Part shown: piece by piece, positions 12,441 through 23,644 of the stretch | How positions within the stretch are numbered: the first letter of the stretch is position 1 | Layout of the letters: every line of letters starts with the position of its first letter | Assembly (NCBI GenBank): GCA_026545225.1 | Contig: CM048845.1 | Coordinates: 81,743,033-81,807,032 of the forward strand | DNA from: Cornus controversa | Taxonomy: Eukaryota > Streptophyta > Magnoliopsida > Cornales > Cornaceae | Direction: 5' to 3' | DNA: 64,000 nt | Translations under genes and position numbers: made by a program | The notes under the pieces: model-generated | Seen by the model: only the letters and a program-made list of their open reading frames with translations | What the model was told of the DNA's origin: nothing | Databases searched by the model: none

Positions 12441-14892
12441 TGTCATGCCTCGATTCCCAACACCTGATTAAGAGCGAGGGAAATGAGGGTGAATGGTAAG
12501 ATTCAACCATCAATACCATACAATTTCGGAAGCTATATATATATATATGCAATTACACAAGTGTATGCTCATCACTACCTGTCTCCATGGATCCCACACT
12601 AGTTCATACATCTACGCATACTCACCCTAATTTGATGTTTTGTGAAATTCTAATTCAGCCTAGTTTAATTTGGTAGACTGGAACCTTTTTTGGTCGGCTG
12701 AAACTTGGGTTCAACTAACCTCCAGTTATCCAATTTTGTCGGTCGACTGAAGAGTAGCTTCGGTCGGCCGAAAGGATGTTTTTGGCAAGCTGAAGCCCTT
12801 CTTCAGACATCCAAAATAGGTTCTCCATTTATAAATGTTCAGGATCTTATACTATCGATCGGCTGCTGTAGAGGTTAGGCGACCGAAAGTTCAAAAAGTG
12901 CCCAAAACCTTAATTTCTCAAGTCTAGATGCATTTCTTAGGTTCATACACTCATTTAGAACTCTAAACATGAACAAAATCAATACAATTACACCTCATAG
13001 ATATTAAGTCCAAGCATTTCACAATTTTACTCCAAAATATAAATTCCCTTAAACATAATACATACAAAATGTACATATCAAGATAAAAGTACTTAAGTCT
13101 CATCTCCAATAGTCACCTCCATAATCTCATACACATAAGGATTTCAAAAAGATCCATCATTTATTCATTTCTCAAAAGTCATACATAAAGGAATTCATTG
13201 TACATACATTTTTCAAAACTCCTACTCATGCCACGTGTGACAAATACATTTGAAGTTCGTGTATAAAGTGATGAACCAAATGTAAAGGCAACACTACTAA
13301 CATAGTCAACATGCCACAAACCAACATGGACCTCTATGTATATATGTCCAAAAGAACTCTAAAAGAAACTTACTCAAGCCAATCAAGTCTTGTCCTCCAT
13401 CGGTACTTTATCTGAAAAGAGTTTAGGGGAAGAGGGTGAGCATACAACTATGCCTAGTAGGAATGATCCACCCGACTCGACCTTAACTCAAATAACCATG
13501 CATGAATACACAATGAAATCTCTATATGGCTACATAACATACTCAAATATTTTTCATACTCAAAACATCATTTTAAAATTATGGTTAATGTCACACATCT
13601 CCAATGTACATAAACCATTTAGAAATGAACCACATTCATGAAATAAACTCATACCATGTATACTCTGAAATCACTTCAACGGGGGACTTCAGCTTGTCAC
13701 AATTCCATAGTAAGGGTCTTTTCAAAACCACATTACACTTTACAGGTTGTTAACCCGACAGAAGCGACATCCGATTAGCCAAGTTTTGGACCTTGCACCC
13801 TAGGGTTCTGGCCTCTTCTTAATTCTCACAGATGCCCCAAAAATCACAAATTTTCACATTATGCACATTTATCACATAAATACACAAAATTAATATTTTC
13901 ACCAAGTTCTCTCAATGCATGACATATATCAAGTCTATGCATATCAATTTCACCTCAAGATCATCACAATGCAATTTTATTTATTTCATGGAATCAAAGC
14001 CAATGCGTTTTAAGAAATCTCCTTTTTATACATTTATTTTTCACATAAGGTCAAATTCCATTTATGATGAAATGGACATAAAAACTCAACAAGAACACAA
14101 TTATAGCATTTAAGACATGCATACAATATAACTCAATCTAGAACATACTAGATAACATCAATTTCACCATAAAAATCAATCCCAACATGAATGAATTCAT
14201 GAAAATCTTATGTCACAATTGTGTGACCCATAGAATCAAAATAGAGAAAATATTCACACCCCTACTTCAACCTTGAAGCCTCCACTAGCTAAGTCCCATA
14301 ATTTCTCCAAATTTCTCCTTGCCAAAAATTGAATTTGTTCTATTCAAATTGATGCCCTCAATCATAGATCACTTTACCCTTCTTCAAAAATTTCTAAATC
14401 AAAGCCTAACCTTTTCGAAATGAAGAGAGAAGGAAGAGGAAAGAAGAGGGAGAGTGAGAGAGATATATTTTAGCTTGTGAAATGTCTGGAATCCTAGCTC
14501 CTAGATACTTATAATATCTTGGGGTGCAAAATGATCGAAACGCCCCTGGTTCACTCAACATACCCTCCCGAGCTCCGTTTTCGATTTTGAAAGCAGATAT
14601 GGCTCTGAAATCACTTCCTTAACTCATTTAATATTTCATTTGGTCTAAAACTAAAAATAATATTTTTTCAAAATTTTTTTAGATTTTCGCGCCCACCCGA
14701 CCCGCGTCCTGGGCCTCGTTGATCCAAAATTCTCAAATTAACCCAAATGTTCCAAAAAAAATTCAAAACCTCTAAACAACTTTTCAAACATATTTTTCAC
14801 ATTTAAAACATGTTAAATATCATTTAAAATGCATTTATGGCAAAAATGGTGAATAAAATAAAAATCGATCAAAATTAAACCCGGTCTCTACA
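12441..14892 (-). mobile_element. Ty3/gypsy LTR, solo or nearly solo
   Basis: On the + strand it starts TGTCATGCC and ends GGTCTCTACA, about 2.45 kb, bounded by TG and CA. Features typical of chromovirus-type LTRs are visible: a palindromic TTCGGTCGGCCGAAAG box and, further in, an interrupted T-rich leader-like stretch. The start resembles the LTR start at 50161 (TGTCACGCCC). The word GATACCA just left of it looks like part of a primer-binding site read in reverse, so a little internal sequence may remain. The flanks share only 'aaat'. It is a fossil sitting inside the Mutator-like element at 11973-16024. Confidence 0.6.
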
Positions 14893-15424
14893 AAATCACC
14901 TTGCCAATCGTTATCTAAAACCACAAACCTTAGAGCTTGAATTATGCACTGTGAATTATGGCACATCTACTGACACTCTGGGGCTCCATCATTGTCGTCG
15001 TCACCACCAGCATCAAAGCCAAAGGATAGCCCAAATGAGAAGATTGCTGACAAGTTCACTCATGTCGGTGCAATCATCTGCATGTATTAGTGATCGATGT
15101 TGTAGATATGAGGTTTGACGAGGGCTTCCTCTGATCTTGATGGCACGACTTCCTCTTCTCATGTGCCAAATACCACACCCCCACCATCTTCGACAATGGC
15201 AAGCATTTCGGCTGTCCCTTTTCTTCTCTTCTCTTTCTATACATACATACAAATGTAATATATGAACATTGATACAAATTGGATTTTTTTGTAAATAAGG
15301 AAAATTGAAATTATGTATGTATATATGTATATTGATATGAGTTGGGTTTTTGATTTTTCTGGGATTTTATGGTAATTTTGAACTAGAGACAGTGCTTGGT
15401 GGTGGTGGTGATGAAATTTATCTT

Positions 15425-15800
15425 TTATTTTTTAGGTATGGATTGGAGTAGATTGGGTGGTGGTGGTTGTCGAACTTGTCGTCATTATGGTTGTGGGGGT
15501 GTTGGTGAGAGGTGGTGGTGGTGGCTGTCGTGGTTGTGGGGGGGGGGGTGTTAGTGAGGTTATGACCATGGTTAGTGGAGATGAGAGGGTGAGCTTTGTG
15601 GCGGTGGAGGAAGCAATAGAAATTTCTCTCATATTTTTTTTCTAAGGTATGAATTGGAGTAGATTAGGTAGTGGTGGTGGGGGTTGTCATCGTGGTTGTG
15701 GGGGTGTTAGTGAGAGGTGGTGGTGGTGGTGGTCGTTGTGGTTGTGGGAGTGTTGGTGAGATGTGGTGGCTATAGTTAGTTAGGTGGTGGTTATGGGGAT
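15425..15800 (+). repeat. GGT-rich imperfect tandem duplication
   Basis: Two units of about 200 bp start with 'aggtatg(g/a)attggagtag' near 15434 and 15646. Each is filled with GGT/GTG triplets and G runs, including a run of nine G at about 15539-15547. The reading frames across it (poly-Val/Gly or Thr/Pro) are low-complexity by-products. Confidence 0.8.
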
Positions 15801-16329
15801 GGTGATGAGGTGACCTTGGTTAGTGGAGATAAAAGGGTGTACAAATAATGAAGTATGGGCAAAGATGTCATTTTATAAATTTTTATTTTTTTGTTATTAA
15901 TTTATTCAGGGTATAATAGTAAAATCACCCTCAAATTTGACTAGAGGGGAGGTTTATGTAAGATTTTGAAAAAGTTTCATCCAGTTGTAATTAGGCCAAA
16001 CTTCTAGAGAGCTCATTGTATTTAACCCATATATATATGCACACACAGTAAACAGATAAGCCACCGTCCGAACATCATTCATGTCCCCATAACCCAGTGT
16101 CATCACCATGGCTCCACTTCTATGGAACCCAAAGAAACTTCAATCGAGCCTCCATTGCTTGGTGTTTATGCTTATAGCAATTTGCTAACCATATTCTGTA
16201 ATTTAAAAGATGTCATATTCTAAAAATTACAACTCTTCTTGATGAACATTTAAATAGTATTGGACAGGGGCTACTAAATGAAAATCAGGCTATAAAGATT
16301 AAGATTATCCAGCCAATACAAATTATTTC

Positions 16330-17040
16330 TGATGAAGCAGAAATCCATCCCGAACTAGTAAAACGCCAACTTGTAAAAAGACAAGAGTAAGGCAGTCGAA
16401 AGAACACCAATGTGGTGTCAGTCGACTGTACTCCGACGATCAAGTCAGATATCAGAAATGTTTGTTAAAGCTAGAAAGGTACTTTAGAGAGTATTCATTA
16501 CGCACCTTAGTATATGGACTGTCTTTATATTTATAGCAGCAACATGGGAACGTGTTCTAATAGAAGATTGGCTCTTCAGTTCCCCAGACTTATCTAGAGA
16601 TAGAAAAGTCCTGGTCAAAGCATACCTCTTGTCCACATCACCTTGCTCTCAACTTCCACATCATACATTTCACAATTGGAGTCAAATACTCTATCAGATG
16701 CTGCCTGTTCATGAGGGTCGCTCGTCGGTCCTTAGGAACACCTTAGTTGGCCTGTTGGGCTATAAAAAATGGACCTTTGGCCCCCATCAGCAAATCGATT
16801 AATGGCCTATGCTTTTTTCTCTCATTTTTCTCTTTTTTTTTTTTGACTGTGCCTTGGTGGACCCGGCCTTGGTCGGATCCTTGGAAGCCGGATCTTAGGG
16901 GCCTTGGTGGGCTCAGCCCTGGTCGGATCCTAGGGGCTTTGGTGGGCCAGGCTCGGCAGCCCAGCCTGGCCGAGCCCTTATTAGGCCCGGTCCTTGTTTG
17001 GGCTACTTGGGCCCGACCAGCCCTGGGTTGGTATGTAAGA
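16330..17040 (-). mobile_element. 3' end of a Tat-lineage Ty3/gypsy element (LTR plus pre-LTR repeats)
   Basis: On the minus strand, 16696-16330 is a 367-bp LTR (TGATAGAG...CTTCATCA) preceded by the purine tract CAGGCAGCATC. It matches in layout and many words the 346-bp LTR at 56711-57056, including 'ctgacacca', 'ggtgtt' and 'cttgtcttttt'. The GC-rich DNA at 16840-17030 is built of GGCCTTGGTGGG/CTTGGTCGG words, the counterpart of the repeats at 56325-56560. No coding part is present. It is a fragment and a fossil. Confidence 0.6.
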
Positions 17041-17241
17041 ACCTGATTTATTTTAAAATTGATTGTTACTTTGAAGAATTGAACCTTAGCTAATAAGATC
17101 TAATGGTATCACTCTAACCATTATGTCAATGACTCATTTGGTTAAGAAACTTTAATTAATAAACTTTCATAGAACAGCTCTTGATAAAGCCATGCGACAA
17201 CCTTTGCTGGACTTACTCGCCATTTGCTAAAATTTCTTTTA

Positions 17242-17800
17242 ACAGGTTGTGCCCCTGTAGGGTCATTTGACAATGTTCTCGGGATTAATTATCTCGCCTT
17301 TTTCATTAAAGGCCCTCTGCATAGGTGTGTCCCCGTAGGGCTGTATCCCTATAGGGCTGTTTGATAATGTTCTCGGAATTAATTCATCCCACATTTTTTA
17401 TTAAAGGTCCTCTGCAGAGGTGTCCCCGTAGGGCTGTTTGACAATGTTCTCGGAATTAATTCATCCTGCCTTTTTCATTATGGCCCTCTACAGAGATCTG
17501 TCCCCGTAGATTTGTATCCCTGTAGGGCTGTGCTCTCGTAAGGCTGTTTGACAATGTTTCTCAAAATTAATTTTTCCTGCCTTTTTCATTAAAGGCCTTC
17601 TGCAGAGGTGTGTCCCCGTAGGGCTGTTTGACAATATTCTCAGAATTAATTCATCCCGCCTTTTTCATTAAAGGTCATCGGCAGAGGTGTGTCCCCATAG
17701 GGCTGTGCCCCCGTCGAGCTGTTTAACAATGTTCTCGGAATTAATTCATCCCACCTTTTTCATTAAAGGTCTTCTGCAGCGGTGTGTCCCCGTATGGCTG
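17242..17800. repeat. Minisatellite, ~90-110-bp units, about six copies
   Basis: The units repeat the order 'gtccccgtagggctgtttgac', 'aatgttctcgg', 'aattaattcatcc', 'gcctttttcattaaagg' and 'cctctgcagaggtgt'. Unit length varies because the CCCGTAGGGCTGT block is itself duplicated in some units. The repeat is non-coding. It lies next to the Tat fragment ending at 17040 and may derive from a similar element, but that is inference. Confidence 0.85.
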
Positions 17801-18069
17801 TTTGTTCACTCTCTGTTTTAGTTATAACAACATATTTTGAAACAAAATGGTTTGTTATTTTAGTAACAAATAGAGAATTATTCGAGAAAAACTTCGGAGA
17901 TATCGTCCCAAGGCTCGATATTAAACTAAGTTTCAGTTGGAACTATTAAAGTAAATGCAACTTTTAAAAGAAAGTCTTATTGGTGGCACTTCCTCAGATG
18001 CTTAGCATTCCAAAGATTGGCTAACTGCCTCCTTTATCTCTAATCAATATGCCCCCTATCGCCTCCTGA

Positions 18070-19115
18070 TAAGTGTACAAAACTTGCTATTTTGATATCC
18101 CAAAATAAGTTTTTAACTACTCTTTTATTTTATTTAAACGTTCTTATCTTTGCATTTTATGTTTTATAGGGGTTGATTTTCAAATAAGAAGAAAAACAGC
18201 AAAAAATGGCTAAAAATGATATATATAACCAAATATGAATATAAGAAGAGTTGTAAGAGAGATGATATTATGTGCAATCTACTTCACAAGAGATCTCAAG
18301 TTCAAAACTTTGTAAAATAATTTTTACATGGCCACGTCTACAGTCCAAAATTCAAATTAAAGATATGGAGATCAAATATTATATTTAAATTCAAAATTTT
18401 GTATTTTGAATTTTTGTTTTTAAATTTTGTATTTTAGGCATTAGTTTCAACTCTTACAACACCTAGATATTAACGATGAAGAACTCTCATATAGAAGCTG
18501 ATATTTGGACTACATATGATAATAATACACGACCAGTGCAAATTGTTTTGTAGTTTTTAATACTTGATGAAACAGATGGATATAATACTTTGAAGAGGAA
18601 CTTGCTAAACTAGTGCATTACCAATTCATTTTTATTCTTGCACAACTCTCGAATTAACATATATTTTGCGGGACAATGAAAATCAGGTTCCACCATTCCA
18701 CCGACCATGCATTCTCATAAAAAATAAAATCCAAATCTTTTTGCTATTCAAAATTTGCGTTTTGATGCACCAAAGATTTATCTAGTCGTTTTTCTTTTAA
18801 TTTCTAAGGTGAAGGTTTGATGTTGAATGCTTTTAGAATTTTTAAGGGAGAAAAAAACACAGTTGTGGGCAAACATCATTTAATAGTTGTTTTTAGAGTC
18901 AAAATCATAAAACTCTCCTGTATTATACATATTTTTCATGTAACTTCCTTAGACTTAATGCCGCTAGACAATAGGACCTAATGGTTGCTTGACACTAAGA
19001 TCAACTTCTTTGTCCACTTGAGCACAGTAGGACCTAATATTTGCTTAACAATACGGTCAAGTTATTTATTCACTTAAAGCCAACCTCTTGGAGTTTCTGT
19101 GAGGTTATATAATTA
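18070..19115. other. Gene-free stretch with a short tandem duplication
   Basis: AT-rich with no reading frame of note. Near 18973-19085 two ~60-bp units start 'taggacctaat(g/a)' and share 'ttgctt' and 'tcaa(c/g)tt'. At 18067 a TGATAAGTGTACAAAAC word resembles the start of an Athila-type LTR, but I could not find its end. Confidence 0.4.
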
Positions 19116-19120
19116 AAAAA

Positions 19121-19288
19121 GAGCAATGCTACACGTCATGAAAATATTTTATGAATTTTTATCTTGAATGATGTGGCAATTAAATGGTGAGTTAGTATTG
19201 GTGGGATTCCCCCCATACACATAATATCAATGGTATTATCACTTGCCACATCATTCATAATAAAATTTCATGACGTTTAGCATTTCCC
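19121..19288. mobile_element. MITE, 168 bp, with 9-bp target duplication
   Basis: The ends are inverted over about 60 bp (left GAGCAATGCTACACGTCATG; right, read in reverse, GGGAAATGCTAAACGTCATG). The 9-bp word ATTAAAAAA occurs immediately on both sides (19112-19120 and 19289-19297). A 9-bp duplication is the hallmark of Mutator-type transposition, so this is a Mutator-derived MITE. It is non-coding. Confidence 0.8.
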
Positions 19289-19854
19289 ATTAAAAAAACC
19301 TATGAAAAATAATCCAATTTTTTCCGAAACGGTTAAACATCAATGCAAAAATGTCAGTTGTGCCCTATTTTATTAACAAAAGAAAAAGAAAGATATATCC
19401 TAAAATGTTGTGAATTGATCATTCCAAATGACAGTGAGTCCATTAAAAGGTCCAGCAAACTGAGACAATGAAAGTTTTGAATGTTACACAAATGTGTCAC
19501 TCAACAAGAGATTCACTAGTACATGCCTTAACTCAAACGCATACAATAATAGTCATGAATGAACGCATTGAGCCATATATTTTGGGGTCTCTCGCAACAA
19601 TAGGTTAGTTTAATTGGTAGCTGATATGCTTGAGGGACTTAGATGATAGTGCATAAAAGCAAAGGGCTATATAAATATTAATTGTTAGTTTGAAATAAAA
19701 ATAAATTTAATTATATTGAGAAAGTCTTGTGAATATTACAAGTATGTAATAATATGAAACTCTTGTGAATGAATATGATTATGATAGGCTTAACAAGGTT
19801 TTGCTTTGATTAATACCCTCACCTGACACAATGAAAGAAGATCCTCTGCGTAAT

Positions 19855-19884
19855 CGGGTACTGCATGTACCCATGCAGTACCCG
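19855..19884. other. Perfect 13-bp-stem hairpin
   Basis: CGGGTACTGCATG is followed by the 4-base loop TACC and then the exact reverse complement CATGCAGTACCCG. It lies in otherwise AT-rich DNA. Weak similarity between 'agatcctctgcg' before it and the inverted 'agatccttctcg' near 19970 suggests it may be the core of a small MITE. Confidence 0.7.
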
Positions 19885-19970
19885 AAAACGATGCCGTTTA
19901 GTTTAAATATGTTACTAACTACTTTTTTTACTAAATAATTTGGCTCTATGCAACCGCATAGATCGAGAAG

Positions 19971-20300
19971 GATCTATTATTTACAAGCACATTAATAAAA
20001 GTTCGCTTGTTCAAGCATGAGATCACATTAAATTGAGTTTGAGATTCGCTGTTTAACGCGCAAATGAAGTTAATGGCAAAAAAAAAAAATTGGCCATTTA
20101 ACGCGCAAATGATGTTAATGGCAAAAAAGTATAGAGAAGGCTAGGATCTATTATTTACAAGCACATTAATAAAAGTTCGCTTGTTCAAGCATGAGATCAC
20201 ATTAATTCGAGTTTGAGATCCGCGGTTTAACACGCAAATGATGTTAATGGCAAAAAAAAAAAAGATTTTGGCCATTTAACGCGCAAATGATGTCAACGGG
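19971..20300. repeat. Tandem duplication, 174-bp period, two copies
   Basis: Copies start at 19971 and 20145 (GATCTATTATTTACAAGCAC). Each contains two shorter repeats of the form 'tttaacgcgcaaatgatgtt' followed by an A run. The copies differ at few positions, so the duplication is fairly recent. It is non-coding. Confidence 0.9.
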
Positions 20301-20324
20301 AAAAAAAAGAAGTTAGAGGTTAAG

Positions 20325-23125
20325 TTTAAGAAAAATTACAGTCTAGTTCTACTTTTATACCCTAAAGACAATTAAGCCTTATAAAAATTTTATCAGACAA
20401 AGAAGTCCTACTTTTGAAAATGATTTCCAACAAAGTTCTATAAAAGCTATAATATTTCTTTTACCTTTTTCCTTCATTATCAAGAGTCTTTTTTATTTTT
20501 TTATCCTACTCGTCGTTTCTTTAGAACTCGTCTTCGCGTCTTGGTATTACACTTTTAATAAGTTTTAATATTTTATTAAACTAAATGAATCTCATTAAAG
20601 AAGAAAGTAAGAACAATAATCAAATTGGAAGACCGATAATCAAATTGGGTTTAAGAACAATAATCAAATTAGGTTTCTCTCTCTAATTTTTTTTCTTTTT
20701 TTATATATATATTTTATTATATATGCATATATTCTCTTTTGCACTCCCTCAACTTCTCTCCATCTTTACTAAGTATTTCTTTAAAATTTAACTATAATCA
20801 AAAATACCAAATCAAAATAAAATTATAAGCAAGTTTAAGTATATTATCTGTTTATTTAATTATTCACACATAGAGTTTTTATTCGAGAGAGAGAGTTCTA
20901 AGCTTATCTTAAGGAAATTATGGGAAAAAGAATTGTAGTTTCTTGTCTCAATTATTTGAAGATTTAATGGAAAAGATCTTTCAAAAGAAGATACGAACAT
21001 AAAATTTAATTTGAATTCTATGTTATTGAGTTATGTTAAGATTTGGATTCTATAATGATAAGCTCTGCTACTTTTTCCTTTCCTATATTAATTCTCTTAA
21101 AATAAGTACTTTTAAAATATAGAAAGTTGTTAAATAATAGCATTTTTCTTATGAAAAATAGTACCAGTAGATTTGCATTATTTTATTCCTTTTTAATTCT
21201 TGTATTCATTCGATAACTGCAACTGGTAGTAGATTATGACAAAAAAGATAACTGCAATTGGTAGTAGATTACAACAAAAAAATAAAAGTCTCGTATGAAT
21301 GAATAAGAAGGGTAAAAAAAGTAATCTAAAAAAATGACTCTTGATAATGAATGAAACAACGAGTAGTGTAAAAAATAAAAAAATGACTATTGATAATGAA
21401 TGAAAATGGTAGAAGAGGTATTATAGCTTTAATAGAACTTTGTTGGAAATTGTTTTCAAATGTACGACTTCCTTGTCTTAATAAATGATAAGCACAGAAT
21501 ATTGTGCATTCGGTCCTTCTAATTTACATATGTTAATTCTTTAATTATGTTTATATTAGTATTTTTATAGTATTATTCTGTTTTTGTCATTTTCAAATCC
21601 TTAGATGAAATAATGGTTAATTCCATGGTTCTTGGGCTTTCAATGAGGCTTCCATAAGAATAAGAAATTGCCACTAGTTTGGGCCAACTTCCAATGATGA
21701 GTCCATGGATTGGGCCAAGCTATATTGAAGATTTAATACACAAGGGGCCAAAAATCTGAATTGGTTCATTTATTGGGTCAAGTACAAGTTCAAGACTAAT
21801 CTCAAGCCCAAAATTCGTTCAAAATTTTGATCTGCGCACTGTTTGTATTTTGACCATAACTTTATGCTCCAAACTCTAATTAAGGCGATTTTTGCGGCTG
21901 TGGAAAGATAAAAGAGAGTTCTAAATACTATTAGTTTTGAGAAATATCTAAATCTGATATCTTGGTGGTTGAAAGTGGCCAAAACAGTAGCATAAATATT
22001 CTGGGCAGATTTTTCTTTGGTTGCTTTGAAAATTGTGACAAATGACCAATGATATGACAAGCAACCACCCCACTCAATGAATTCACCAAAGTGCTATACA
22101 CATGGAGGGAGATGATCCAATTCTTCTAAAATGGATTACATATGGAGCTATTTAGGCCATAGGATGAGTTTAAGTGGAAGAAATGATGGACACTCATATT
22201 GCACTAACTTTGACTATAAATGGAGGGGAATTGAGTAATGTAAAGGGGGGAGAAGTGAGTGAAAATATTCTGCACACATAGATAAATATGAAGTGTTCTT
22301 CAACCATGAAGACTTGTAACTTAGTCATGAGGAGCTAAAACTCTTCTTAGGGCATTGATGTAGCCCTAGCCAAACATCGATGGTATGATAATAGTATCTT
22401 TATTTGGGATTGTTATATGTGTATAATAAGTTATATAACTTTGAGGATTACATTTGTAATTGAAGTATAAAGTGATGTTCAATCTTGACTTCATTCTTCT
22501 CTTGTCTTAGAAAGTATGAAAGTTATACAATAATTTTATATGAACATAAATTCATTAGATTTGATAATTCAAGCTTAAGGAAGATAAATCGTTCTACACT
22601 TTTAATTTCATGTTATGTCTTTTATTTAAGTAGTTAGGTAGACGATTCATGCTAACTAAAGATGAATTATTCTTATCTTTTGATTTATGTATTTTCTTGA
22701 AGATATCATGGTGGTATGTGACAAATCCCATGAATCATGATTATACATATGTAAATTTCCCAAGTTGAATTACATTCTTCCATTGATGTGAGGCTAGTGG
22801 TGAAATCAATACCCTAGTTCCTCTTTTATTTATCAATTTAAATTATAACTAGTGCTATTTATTTTATGTTAAACAAATACCAAAAATATCAACCTCTCTT
22901 TCAATGAATCAAATGAGACTAATTTAATTACATTCTCTGTGGGATCGACACCTTCACAAGAGCCCTATCTTACAAAGATTCGTGTTATTGCAAGTGGTTT
23001 ATTAAGAATTGGACAAGAATTATTTTGGTAAAACAAAATACCCTTTTCAAGTCACAACAATAAATTTTTTATAGGACTTAGTTTTATTTAGGGTGTAAAA
23101 GTAGGATAAAGATGTAATTTTTCCT
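20325..23125. mobile_element. Long-inverted-repeat DNA transposon, ~1.2 kb, split by an LTR insertion
   Basis: The left arm, from about 20325 (AAGAAAAATTACAGTCTAG) to about 20545, is the inverse of a right arm running from about 21320 to 21485 and resuming at 23060-23125. Shared words include 'aaaattaca', 'tacttttataccctaa', 'gacaa(a/g)gaagtc', 'caacaaagttct' and 'cattatcaagagtc'. The right arm is split exactly by the solo LTR at 21486-23059. The centre (20550-21310) is AT-rich and non-coding, with a ~36-bp tandem pair (AACTGCAA(C/T)TGGTAGTAGATTA) near 21216-21270. This is probably Mutator-like. Confidence 0.7.
21486..23059 (+). mobile_element. Solo LTR, Athila-like Ty3/gypsy, TSD ATAAA
   Basis: 1574 bp, from TGATAAGCACAG to GTCACAACA, flanked on both sides by ATAAA (21481-21485 and 23060-23064). 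The interior shares landmarks with the Athila-type LTRs further right: 'ttgatgtagccctag' near 22357 and 'gatcgacacc' near 22944, followed by a tail of the same layout. It is a diverged family member. A target duplication around one LTR means the body was lost by LTR recombination. Confidence 0.85.
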
Positions 23126-23382
23126 TAATTTTATAATTAATCCATTGATTTCAATGTTTTAACTAAGCCTAATTGCTTTAATGCCCTATGCAATCATGAG
23201 AAGTGAAATTAATTACATGAGACTAGTCTAGCAGTATATATATATATTTTAAATAGAAGATTGAGAGTTTAAGTTCCGCATAGACAAAAATGAGTGACTT
23301 ATTTGATAGGATAAAAAAAATGGATATTTAATTTAATTAATTAGTAAATTAGTGTATATATTTGTGTGTTTACGTATAACAT

Positions 23383-23641
23383 GAGAAACTTTTGGTTGCT
23401 CCCAATGCAGTGGGATAATCACAATCCTAGGTGTAGTACACACGCGGGACTTATCAGTACACTTACAGCTGTGATTCTCCTGGTGCGTAGTACACCTGGA
23501 GCACACTAAAAAAACTTAGTTGCTCCCAATGTATCGTGCATCGGGAGAATTACTGTCGTAGGTGTAGTGATAGGTCCCATGAGTGTACTACACCTAGGGT
23601 TGTGATTATCCCTATGCACTGGGAGCAACCAAGATTTTCTC
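23383..23641. mobile_element. Foldback MITE, ~259 bp
   Basis: The arms of about 60 bp are inverse: left TTGGTTGCTCCCAATGCAG and 'cctaggtgtagtac', right 'gtactacacctagg' and TGCACTGGGAGCAACCAA. A third, partial copy of the arm (TAGTTGCTCCCAATGTATCG) lies in the middle near 23517, so the element may be a fused pair. No clear target duplication is seen. Non-coding. Confidence 0.75.
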
Positions 23642-23644
23642 TGT

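Larger units (their letters stand above)
11973..16024. mobile_element. Mutator-like element with ~66-bp inverted ends, interrupted by an LTR
   Basis: The left end (TTAAATACAATGACCTCC) and the reverse complement of the right end (TTAAATACAATGAGCTCT) match over about 66 bp, sharing 'gcctaattaca' and 'ggatgaaacttt'. Without the gypsy LTR at 12441-14892 the element is about 1.6 kb. The rest holds non-coding DNA and the GGT-rich duplication at 15425-15800. No transposase is visible, so it is non-autonomous. The superfamily is inferred from end length and resemblance to 10403-10840. Confidence 0.6.

Noticed and set aside
15432-15645. Frames rich in Val/Gly or Thr/Pro on both strands
   Set aside because: Produced by GGT-repeat DNA; no start context or conservation signal.
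18067-18200. TGATAAGTGTACAAAAC, resembling an Athila-type LTR start
   Set aside because: No matching LTR end or target duplication found, so too weak to annotate as an element.
19971-20300. CRISPR-like repetition
   Set aside because: Only two long direct copies and no spacer pattern; plant tandem duplication explains it.
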